DNA from: Leptofilum sp965223285
GTDB lineage: Bacteria > Chloroflexota > Anaerolineae > Promineifilales > Promineifilaceae
Direction of reading: 5' to 3'
NCBI RefSeq assembly: GCF_965223285.1
Contig: NZ_CBDCWL010000003.1
Location: 1-64,000 of the forward strand
DNA length: 64,000 nucleotides
Both the position numbers and the translations under genes were made by a program. Positions within the stretch are counted from its first letter, which is position 1. Each line of letters begins with the position of its first letter. Below, in pieces: positions 7,897-17,200 of this stretch. Below the pieces are notes generated by a model. That model was given only the letters and a program-made list of their open reading frames with translations. It ran no database searches and had not been told where the DNA came from.

Positions 7897-8754
7897 TTAT
7901 CCTTGGGCATAAAGGCGGTCAACCAAATCCTGATACGCTATCGCTGCCGGCGAGTCCGGCATATATTCCAAAACAGTGCGACCACCACTGGCCGGAGCTT
8001 CCGCCACCCTGACTGTGTTGGGCACAGGCATGGCGATGACCTGCTTCCCGTATACGCGCGTTAGTTCGCGCATCATACTCTTGGTCAGATTGTGCCGGGC
8101 ATTGACAAACGTGGGCACAATGGCCGCGATGGTAATGTCGATGCCCTCCGCCTGGTCCTGCAAGATGTTGCTTGTATGCCGGCCGGTGGCGCTAGCGCCA
8201 TGAAAGTCAACTTTTACCGGAACAATGGCATAATCGGCATACTGATGCACAGCCTGCTGCAGCAAATCCAGCGTCGGCGGGCAATCCACGATGATGTAGG
8301 CGAAAGCCTGTTTGGCCAGCCCCAGCTTCTCGTCCAGAATATCCACCAGGTGCGCCTCATTCCCACCGCGCCGGCTGCGCATCGAACGGGCAGCCAGCAA
8401 AGCGAACTCGGTTAAAATATCTTCCTTCGCTTCACTTAGTTTATCACTGGCGGGAAGAACGTACAGGTTGGAGCGGGAAGGACCGCCATCGTCGCCGCGA
8501 TCTGCGGATATCACGTTGTCACGCAGGATGTCCACATTGCCATCACTGAGCAACACATTGCTGACGCAACGGCCGTTGGGGTTAAGCCCCAGCCCGCGCG
8601 CCGCATCCCCTTGCGGGTCCATATCAATGACCAGCACATTGCCGCCCCCATCATCATGCAGGCGTCGCGCCAATCCCACAGCAAGGGTAACGGCCGTTGT
8701 CGTTTTGCCGACACCCCCCTTGCGATTTTCAACGGTAAACACTTTCGCGGCCAT
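7897..8754 (-). CDS. parA: ParA-family partition ATPase
   Basis: 285 residues. A deviant Walker A motif lies near the N-terminus (ENRKGGVGKTTTAV), then VLVIDMDPQGDAARGLG (Walker A' type) and IIVDCPPTLDLLQQAV (Walker B), all diagnostic of ParA/MinD-family ATPases. These form ATP-dependent dimers on DNA and move cargo bound by an adaptor. AAGGAG lies upstream of ATG 8754. The partner gene follows at once. A partition pair suggests that the element replicates or persists extrachromosomally at times, or that ParA serves stability after excision. No StbA/ParM-like PRTRC D gene is seen, so this may be the element's only partition motor. Confidence 0.92.
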   Translation of the reverse strand: MAAKVFTVENRKGGVGKTTTAVTLAVGLARRLHDDGGGNVLVIDMDPQGDAARGLGLNPNGRCVSNVLLSDGNVDILRDNVISADRGDDGGPSRSNLYVLPASDKLSEAKEDILTEFALLAARSMRSRRGGNEAHLVDILDEKLGLAKQAFAYIIVDCPPTLDLLQQAVHQYADYAIVPVKVDFHGASATGRHTSNILQDQAEGIDITIAAIVPTFVNARHNLTKSMMRELTRVYGKQVIAMPVPNTVRVAEAPASGGRTVLEYMPDSPAAIAYQDLVDRLYAQG

Positions 8755-9096
8755 TCATTTATCTCCTTAACGTGTACCATTGTGTACCACTAAATGTACC
8801 AACTTGCACTATTATACACGCTGGTATACCAAAAGCAAGGTGTCAATTATTTCGGCAAAAATCGGCGCGGATTTGGATCAAACTTTTGCTTAAAACGGCT
8901 CTCAGACGCGACACATAGAGAAATGAATGTTGGGTACTGATGGGGTGGGGGGAGCCATGTGCGATTCGTTAGGACAAAATCTAAGCTTGAATTTTAGACG
9001 AGGGGGGCTTTATTGCATTACTTTCGCCAGATGGGTAGGCATTGTAAAATACCGTATCTATTTTTTATCGTACTATGTAAGGAAATAATTATTTAC
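8755..9096. other. divergent intergenic region between parA and the restriction-like operon
   Basis: It contains the TGTACCA array next to parA. To its right there is a G-run (about 8943-8952 and 9000-9008) and an AT-rich leader before the plus-strand operon. Base composition shifts from GC-rich backbone to AT-rich cargo at about 8.98 kb, so a cargo boundary probably lies here. No further gene seen. Confidence 0.4.
8773..8830. repeat. TGTACCA repeats and GGTATACC palindrome upstream of parA
   Basis: Three direct copies of TGTACCA (8773-8779, 8783-8789, 8795-8801) are followed by the palindrome GGTATACC (8823-8830). Their position just upstream of parA suggests a partition site or an autoregulatory operator for the parA operon. 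Confidence 0.45.
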
Positions 9097-12000
9097 ATGT
9101 CTATTGAATTCGTCCCATTTCGCCCAGCCTTAAAAGGTCTTTTCGCAGAACGCTTCTATAATCGTATTGAGCGCCTCGTTGAAAAAGACGCAATCTTTTC
9201 TGAAGTTAACCAAGTGGTTCAAAAAGAAGTCCAGTGGGCGGTTAAACAGGCAAAAATCAATCCTAAGCAAAGACAAATATATAGGGCCTCATGGCTTTTA
9301 TTTCGAGACCTGTTACGTGTTGGCTGGAACTATCGTTGGCATGCTGGAACATTAGAAATCTCGCCTCCTCAACTCAAAGACTCTGCAGCGACAGATGATG
9401 AAATCAAACAGGCAAAAAACAAAGTCAAGCAAGCCATGGCCACACCGAGACTAGAACGAATAAACGAATCTCGGGACTTTATAGAGAGAATGGAAAGCCC
9501 GCCCGAAGCAGGCATTGCTTCACTCCCCGTAACTGCGCTCATTGCAGACGGGAAAGAACTGGCCAAGAGCCTATCCCACATAGCCAGTATCGCAGATCAA
9601 AACGAAAAGCTTCAAAAGCTAAAAGCTGAAATACAACCGTACTTACAACTTGTTAGAGAAGGCGAAAGATGCATTCATTCCGGACACAAGCTAGGTGATA
9701 TATGGAGATATTTCCGTCTCACATGGGCTACTCCTGCGGAAAACACACCGGGGCGGACAATGTTATACCTTATACGAGACGCCGCAAGACCATATCATCC
9801 AATTATGGGTATTGCATCGCTAGAAAATGCGCCCCTACGCATCGCCTGTCGAGATGACTTTCTAGGTTGGTCTTTAGATTCCTTTCACCAAGAAGTAAGC
9901 CGTACACCCAACCCAGATAATGTTCGCGAAAGCTTCAAAAGATTGCTCAAATTCATTCATTTCGCAATAGATGAGATCGATTTGACCGATCTTTGTTCTG
10001 AACAAGAATGCCAAAATCCTTCTGAAAGTCTTTTTTTACGCCTTGCAAATATAGTGACTCGATCTTCTGCCGAACGAGAGCAGGCTTTGATTGATTGGAG
10101 GGCGCGGTTACAAATAGACGCAGATAACGATGACGAAGATGATCTCACACAAGATCGCAGCGAGTTAGGCAATATCAGCAAAACAGCTGAAACAGCACTC
10201 TATAGACGAAAACGTGCCGAGCGTTTGGCCCAATTACTACATGCAAGAAAAGAGTTGAACGATCTTTTAAATCAGCCTGACTTCACATCTACCTGGCAAC
10301 GATTTTTGGCTACAGAGAATGGGCAAACGGCTGTAAGAAGGGCGCTAATTGCCCACAAAAACCGGCATATTGGCACAAGCATGCTGGAACTCAATGTGTG
10401 CGGAGCAATACCACCATACAATGAAATACTCGGAGGGAAGTTAGTTGCGTTGCTTATGCTTTCACCGCAGGTCGTGTTTGATTATCGAGAACGTTACGGC
10501 GAACGACCAAGCGACATAGCATCGCGTATGAAAGGGGAGCCCGTAATTCGTCCGGCCGAGCTGGCTTTTATAGGGACCACTTCTCTGTATCGTGTTGGAT
10601 CGAGTCAGTATAACAGATTGAGGTTACCTGCAAACTTGCTCAAACAAGACGCTCCTGAAATTCGTTGGCAAAATATTGGCGAGACAAGTGGTTATGGTAC
10701 TTTGCATATAAGTAGGGATACTTTGCAAAGCCTTGAAGAGGCAGCAAGCACGAATGGAAACGTTTACGTACATCATATTTTTGGAGAGGGCGCAAGTCCT
10801 AAGCTCCGCGCGGTACGACAAGCGCTTAATATAGTTCTAGAATCTGGGCAAAAATTCACCTCGGCAGAAATTACTAAACATTCTATGAGTCGCATAGTTT
10901 ACGGGGCTTGGCTTTGCACCAACGGGGCAAATTATTTCCGGGGTATAGAAGATAATCCAAGATATTATTTTGATCCTAACGATGATCCTGCAAAAGGCAC
11001 TCAGAAGATTGTCGAATATTGGCGTGAAAGATGGTTGCTTATGCGCCTAAATCACAAAAAAGCTCTTCAACGCATCGCTAAGTTTAAACTCAACGATCTC
11101 CTCGTCAGCAAAGATTTGGCAAACATACACGCAACCAACTTTACACCTATAGTAGAGGAGTTACTCATGACAACAGGAAGTGATTCTACCTCTTCTAGCT
11201 TGCGGTCACTTATTCTAAAATTATACCGGGGTGCAAGCGCGCAAGCCGATGGCATGGACTCTCAATGGTTAGAAGCGATCCATATACCAACCAACTTGGA
11301 CAGAGAAATCAAAAAGGCGCTAGAGGCTGGCAAATCTGTTGTATTAACGGGCAATCCCGGTGATGGCAAAACCCACTTAATACGCAGATGGGCCAATGTT
11401 TTACAAAATTTGCCGATCAAGCCGATTATAGAGATGGATGCCAGCGCTATACCCAATGGACAGTTAAAGGTAAAGTGGGAAAGAGCATATGCTGAGGGGC
11501 GCCCCTTCTGCATGGCAATTAATGAAGCTGTTCTCAAAAATATGGCGGACACCTACAAAGATTTCGCACCTATTCAAGAAGCACAAAGACAAGTTGAAGA
11601 AGCTGTGATTTACTCAAGTGCCGCCGAAAGCTTAAATTCATATGTAGTGGTTTACGATCTGAGCAGAAGAAACATACTTGCCCCCGATGTTGTAAAAAAC
11701 GCAATCGAAAAACTAACAGATCCTAATTTGCTTAAACCTTGTGAAGCCTGCCCGCTAGAAGCCGGGTGCGATCTTTTACAAAACAGTTCACTTTTGCGCA
11801 CATCCAGAGTGCAAGAACGCGTACAAGCCATATTGAACAGAATTAGCCGCCGCGGGCATCATGTTACGCTACGTCAACTACAAGCGTTAATTTCTTATCT
11901 TGTTTTTGGAGGGCGATCCTGCCAAAAAATCTTACAGGAAAGTGGCAACGAAAGCACGTCGTTCCCACAGTTACCATATTCTGGCGAAGGTAAAATTTTC

Positions 12001-12759
12001 GATTTGTTGAGCGGCACATTTGATCCAGCTAAAGTAGCACATCCGATATGGGACGATCGCTTAGTGAATGCGGAGACGAGTATCGATGATTGGCTGCCAG
12101 AATGGCAAAAACGGAAGGATTCGTTAGATCCAGGAAATCTTGACAGTTTTGAGGTGCGGAAAAGGGCTTTTTTCTTTTTCCATAAAAACGGAAATGATTT
12201 GTTGAGTCTCGACAATGACGACGAGAATGAATTTGCCCAACTCTTAGCAATGCCGGAGCGTGAAAGCTTACGCTTATTAATTCGAGGGATCAACCATTTC
12301 TTTGGAGACAAAGATGACGGAAATCATCTCAGAGTATGGCAAAGTCATAGATTTAACCAGTCTCCTCGTCGCATTATATATTCCTCGATGACTTATCCTA
12401 GAGGCAGTTTTGAAATTGTCCACCCACGTCTCTCACCGTCAATGGCCAAAGCTTTCGATTTAGTTGAAGATCACGTCTTGCTTCGGTTAAAAGACTATCC
12501 CCAAGCAAGATTGCGAATAGACTTTTCCGTCTTTGAGGTTATTGCTCAATGCCGACGAGGCGTACCCGTGCTATCAATCGATAATGATGCGACTCGACGA
12601 CTTTGGCAATTTATGGAAAAACTAGCAAGAACATCACATAACTCAAGCCATGACGAAACAGAAATCATTGTCCTAAATACATCTACAAGAGAAGAACTGT
12701 CGGTACTTGTTGATTTAATAGATAAGCAATACCTAGCAATAAATCAAAGGAGCAACTAA
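9097..12759 (+). CDS. DUF4338 (DruA-like) / DptF-like P-loop ATPase fusion
   Basis: About 1220 residues. The N-terminal half resembles DUF4338, the domain of Druantia protein DruA: GRTMLYLIRDAARPYHPIMG (about 218), CRDDFLGW, LNVCGAIPPYNEILGGKLVA, then LAFIGTTSLYRVGSSQYNRL (about 490-510). The C-terminal half holds a P-loop (LTGNPGDGKTHLIRR, about 750) and a CEACPLEAGC cysteine cluster (about 881-890, possible metal site), resembling DptF/DndF restriction ATPases. ATG 9097 is preferred; an upstream TTG at 9013 would add 28 unlikely residues. It leads a four-gene operon (gaps 0, 3 and 4 bp). The gene is AT-rich without the ACGGCCGT octamer. Both domain calls come from motif recall and need profile searches. 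Confidence 0.65.
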   Translation: MSIEFVPFRPALKGLFAERFYNRIERLVEKDAIFSEVNQVVQKEVQWAVKQAKINPKQRQIYRASWLLFRDLLRVGWNYRWHAGTLEISPPQLKDSAATDDEIKQAKNKVKQAMATPRLERINESRDFIERMESPPEAGIASLPVTALIADGKELAKSLSHIASIADQNEKLQKLKAEIQPYLQLVREGERCIHSGHKLGDIWRYFRLTWATPAENTPGRTMLYLIRDAARPYHPIMGIASLENAPLRIACRDDFLGWSLDSFHQEVSRTPNPDNVRESFKRLLKFIHFAIDEIDLTDLCSEQECQNPSESLFLRLANIVTRSSAEREQALIDWRARLQIDADNDDEDDLTQDRSELGNISKTAETALYRRKRAERLAQLLHARKELNDLLNQPDFTSTWQRFLATENGQTAVRRALIAHKNRHIGTSMLELNVCGAIPPYNEILGGKLVALLMLSPQVVFDYRERYGERPSDIASRMKGEPVIRPAELAFIGTTSLYRVGSSQYNRLRLPANLLKQDAPEIRWQNIGETSGYGTLHISRDTLQSLEEAASTNGNVYVHHIFGEGASPKLRAVRQALNIVLESGQKFTSAEITKHSMSRIVYGAWLCTNGANYFRGIEDNPRYYFDPNDDPAKGTQKIVEYWRERWLLMRLNHKKALQRIAKFKLNDLLVSKDLANIHATNFTPIVEELLMTTGSDSTSSSLRSLILKLYRGASAQADGMDSQWLEAIHIPTNLDREIKKALEAGKSVVLTGNPGDGKTHLIRRWANVLQNLPIKPIIEMDASAIPNGQLKVKWERAYAEGRPFCMAINEAVLKNMADTYKDFAPIQEAQRQVEEAVIYSSAAESLNSYVVVYDLSRRNILAPDVVKNAIEKLTDPNLLKPCEACPLEAGCDLLQNSSLLRTSRVQERVQAILNRISRRGHHVTLRQLQALISYLVFGGRSCQKILQESGNESTSFPQLPYSGEGKIFDLLSGTFDPAKVAHPIWDDRLVNAETSIDDWLPEWQKRKDSLDPGNLDSFEVRKRAFFFFHKNGNDLLSLDNDDENEFAQLLAMPERESLRLLIRGINHFFGDKDDGNHLRVWQSHRFNQSPRRIIYSSMTYPRGSFEIVHPRLSPSMAKAFDLVEDHVLLRLKDYPQARLRIDFSVFEVIAQCRRGVPVLSIDNDATRRLWQFMEKLARTSHNSSHDETEIIVLNTSTREELSVLVDLIDKQYLAINQRSN

Positions 12760-14217
12760 ATGCCATTTAGGATTGAGGAGGAGCGCGAACGGGAAATCGA
12801 GCGCAAGCTCATAGGCTTTGGTGCCAATACCCGGAGCGTAAAGCCTGTACATATTGCTAACGGTCTCTTTCGTGCGATCACACACCATACAACGAATACG
12901 GAACTGCTAAACCGTGTAACCTTTTGGCAAAAAGAAAATGGGCAAGTACCTAAAGGTCATGAGCATGAAATCATCTTGGAACGTTTAACAAAGAAGAAAA
13001 GTGTTGACCAAGAAATTAATGGCAGTGATCTGGCTCGTTTTCGCCTAATGCTCAAAGGCATCCTCAATGCAGATGAGGGTGTCTATATGCATCGAGATCG
13101 CATGGAATCTTATTCTGCAGGCTTTAAAGATTTTGTATCCGAGGACCGAATTGCACAAGATGGTGGTGAATTTTTTGCAGAATGGCTCAACAGGCATCGT
13201 TCACCCCTTGTTAGCTACATACAAACGTCTCTTGAAACACAAGATGATGTTATCACAAATTTATGCAGCCCTTTATTATCAGCTGAGACTAAAGCTTATG
13301 TGCCTGCAATAAATCCCAGTGAAGTCACGTTTTTCGCTCAATATGAAAGGTTGCCAGAAACACCCAAGGCATTATGGGATAGCCTGGCTCATTCATCCCA
13401 GATACTGCATAAACATATAACGCGACACCCAAACAAATTGTTTGGTCTAAGACTAGTAACATTATTTGCATCATTCACATTGATTCGATATCTGACATCT
13501 TTAGAGAGTATTTACGTACCCAATAACAAAAACCAAATCGTTCCCTTTTTGTTAGACTTTTCCGACAACTCCTCGGGGCCAATCGCCCGAGCATCGGCAA
13601 TGAGCTACATTCTGTCCTGTCAGTCCATCTCGCGGTTTTACGCTTGGGCTTTTGGGGAAATTTTAAGGACTAAATATCGTTACACTGTAGACCAAATTCT
13701 TAATGAATCACCTCCTCTATATCGTGGGAAAGAGTTATCGGAGGATGCTCAAGAGATATGGCAACTTGCTCTCAATGAAATGAATCAATCAAACGCACCT
13801 TTTTATGTTTGTGGTCAAGCCATGTATGACATCATGGCTCGTGAGGCTGAAGGAAATCCAATAACATACCTGAGACAGCTAGGGCATCGTTCTGGCTTGC
13901 TATGGCCTCCAATTAATACACAACCGACGAAGCGTTTTGCACTACAACAGGACATGCTCGAAGTACTTATTCGAGGTGTTATCGAGCCAGGGGAGTCCAT
14001 AAGCTTATCTGCTCTACAAAAACGTTTTTGGCATCATTACGGCATCATCATTGGGGGAGGGGTAGATGACGAAGACCTGTTGGTGAATGCAGGTATTTAC
14101 CAAGCAGATAAGACAGCACTAACCGAAAACAGAGACGAATTTGCCACGCGCCTCAGTGGGTTAGACTTAGGGCACATGCTGGCGGACGGTGTTTTCCAAG
14201 TAACCGTGGAGGTATAG
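12760..14217 (+). CDS. DptG-like component of the restriction operon
   Basis: 485 residues, mostly helical and soluble, starting with a charged helix (EEEREREIERKLIGFG). I see no catalytic motif. It lies between the DptF-like and DptH-like genes with no gap upstream (ATG directly follows the stop) and AGGAG before the start. In DndFGH/DptFGH operons the middle gene encodes a comparable motif-poor helical protein, so I infer the DptG role mainly from position and size. Its likely job is to bridge or load the two ATPases. Confidence 0.45.
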   Translation: MPFRIEEEREREIERKLIGFGANTRSVKPVHIANGLFRAITHHTTNTELLNRVTFWQKENGQVPKGHEHEIILERLTKKKSVDQEINGSDLARFRLMLKGILNADEGVYMHRDRMESYSAGFKDFVSEDRIAQDGGEFFAEWLNRHRSPLVSYIQTSLETQDDVITNLCSPLLSAETKAYVPAINPSEVTFFAQYERLPETPKALWDSLAHSSQILHKHITRHPNKLFGLRLVTLFASFTLIRYLTSLESIYVPNNKNQIVPFLLDFSDNSSGPIARASAMSYILSCQSISRFYAWAFGEILRTKYRYTVDQILNESPPLYRGKELSEDAQEIWQLALNEMNQSNAPFYVCGQAMYDIMAREAEGNPITYLRQLGHRSGLLWPPINTQPTKRFALQQDMLEVLIRGVIEPGESISLSALQKRFWHHYGIIIGGGVDDEDLLVNAGIYQADKTALTENRDEFATRLSGLDLGHMLADGVFQVTVEV

Positions 14218-14220
14218 GCA

Positions 14221-17200
14221 ATGAACCCAAATCGCAATGAACTAATAGCAGAAATGCTTGGCAACCACTTACCACAGTGTCGACTTGGAATAATTATCAA
14301 AGATATAAACACAATATCACCATCTGAAATTGCATCCCTGGTTGCCACAAAATCAGGGGGGCCTCTATATGTTGCCGCTATTGGTGATTACCCTTCTTCA
14401 CCTCAAACCGAGTCAATTATTTCATCAAACAACATCGAAAGTGCAGTAGCCTGGCGAAACGATCCCGAACTGGCTGGAAAGATTGTTGTTTTCCTCCAGG
14501 GAGAAGTTCACAAATCACATTCTTTAAGTGATTTTGATATCCTAACTGCTCGCGATTTAACCAAATTCATACTAGGCAAAGCCCAAGTAAATCTGGCAGA
14601 CAATGAACCACAAGTCAAGTTCTGGAAAGCACTGCAAGATGAGGCTGCCACATTCCCACTTTCAATGATTGAAGATTTCGTCCAGGCAGTAGAACAAGAT
14701 AGAAACAACACAAGCGCTATTGCAAATAATATGTGGAAACTTGGACTCCTCTGTGACAGTGCCTTGCTAGATAAAAATCAGAACAGTAAGGAACGCCTTC
14801 GTCGAAACAGAGAACTTATCGAAGCAATGGGGCAACTATCTGAACAAAGCAGGCGAAGGATCGGAAATGTTCTAACCAAAGCTGAAGGGGCGGATGCGAA
14901 ACGCTTAAGTGAGGCATTCACATTACTCAAGCAATTTTACTTCCGAGGGAATCGCAAAGTATTACAAAATTTGGACTTTGCTACGGTAGAACAACTACTC
15001 GCTGCAGGAAGACCTTTACCTCGTTCACGGAAAAAAACGCCTTCTACCAAATCAATCGAAAACAACGGGGAATACGAAGTTGATGAACTAGAAAAGCCCC
15101 TCCGAGGCCAAGCCCTGCACAAAGCAATAGCTCATTGTGTAGTGAGTCAAGATCCTGAATCTCAAGAAGGTCTACAGGAATTGGGAGAGTTTCTAAAACG
15201 GCGCTTACAAAACCCCAAAGAAACTGAAGATGAAACATTAATATCAAAAGGATTTGGAGATCAATACTTGCAGCCTGACTTAGGGGCTGATAGTCTGAGA
15301 AAATTCATCGGCTTTGTTTGCACGGGTAGCAATTGGGGTGGAATACTGCACACTCCACGAAAGGGACTAAAGGAAGCCATATCAGAAGCAACGCCAGAAG
15401 ACATTCAAACCTATAATCCGGATGATCCCGCACAAGGGGAAGCAGGACACTGCCTGTTTTCACTACTTCGAGCCTTCGACAATTATATTCCAAATGAGAT
15501 CTCGTTTTCTCAAGCAATCAATCAGCTCATTGAAACCAGGGTTTTTCTGCTACAGCATCTAGATTTATTACTAAATTATCCTTTTGTACTGTTTGGAGGA
15601 TATCCCGAGGCAAGGCAATCTCTGTATGATTATTTAGATGCTTACAGCGAGTTACTGCGCTTGTATAAAGATCATGAAGCAACATTACACCAAGTAGACG
15701 CTAGAGCAACGGCCTTCATAGCAACGGAGCTACTTCGATTAGACACAGTCTACATTAAAGATCCTGACGAATGGAAGGCTATGCTCACACCGTTACATCC
15801 TCTGCATCTTTGGCGCTATCGTGAGGTATTACATGCAGTTCATGCGGGCCATCGCCTCCTCACACAGGAAGAGCAAACACAACTAGCCGAAGCTCTGCCT
15901 AAGATGCCCCACCTTTTACACTACTTGGTGCTTAGCCCTAATGTATCAGAAGGACAAACAATTCTTCCGCAAGCGGGTCACCTGGAAACGTTGCCCACCT
16001 ATGAAAATCATACTAATCGCTATTTAGGAGACGATGGCGTTGAATTTATAAAAGTTTTACTACGCCAATGGCTAGAATTCGCACCCTATAGCATCCCACA
16101 AGTACGATTATCACTTGTAGATGTACCAAGCCTAACGTCTATACTACGATTATCGACTGAATTCTTAAAAGCAAATCGATCCACACAGTTAGTCATACAC
16201 AGCTATACGACCCGTGATCAGAACCAACTTGGCGAACTTGTTCAACTGGATTTCGATAATCGCGATCACGATCTGGCCGAGTTAATGAGGACTAACCGTC
16301 TTACAATCAACCTTTTTAGAGAAAAAACAATTGAAGCGGTGATAACTTCTCTACAATCACAACCAGCCCACATTACATACATCTTTGATCAATCACAATA
16401 TCAGGTAGATTTTGGGCCACGTGCACGTCATTTATTTGTTAGCCCTCTCGTCATAACCTATGAATATGAATACAACAGCATATATAATCGAGGCACAATT
16501 GCACCATCATCAGAAGCAGAAGATGGTGTATTTGCGCACTATCACTTTTTGATTGAACGAGCCGCAAGCTTACCCGCCGGGCGTCAAATAAGAATGCAGT
16601 TTGATCCAGGTGCAGATCTCTCAGCTATAAACAACCTTCTCAATACAGAAGCAACTAGATGGTTGGCTGTTGCAGATCGCGTGCTAACGGCTTACGCTCC
16701 TGAAAACGGTGTACCTTTAGGGGAGAAAAAGGATCATCGACGCGAAGTAGCAGTATGGGCGAAGGTCTCCAATCAGTCAATCAGGCGTTTCACCGACTTA
16801 TTGCGTCGCTATAACCTGAAACCAGAAGAGTCTACAGTCATCAATCTGTTACGCAATCTTGGGCACATAGCAGCTGAAAGCATCCTATCAATCTCGATGA
16901 TCGGAGGAGACACCGCCGCTCGTGAGGCACAGAGGAAAGGCTTGTTAGGTAAATTACTAGCCGCGAAGTGGTATATAACGCATTATCCAGGTTCCTTGAT
17001 AGCATCATTAGACTCTAATCTTGCCCAACTATGGCTTCAAGCCAGACCAAACAGCAATGAACGTGCTGATTTAATAGGCATGAGGATTCAAAACGATCAA
17101 ATCATAGTAGAACCCATTGAGGTAAAAGCTCTCGAAGATATTTCAAAGGCAAGCCTTGAACAAGACACAATATCGGGGCAAAAGCAACTAGTCGGTCATG

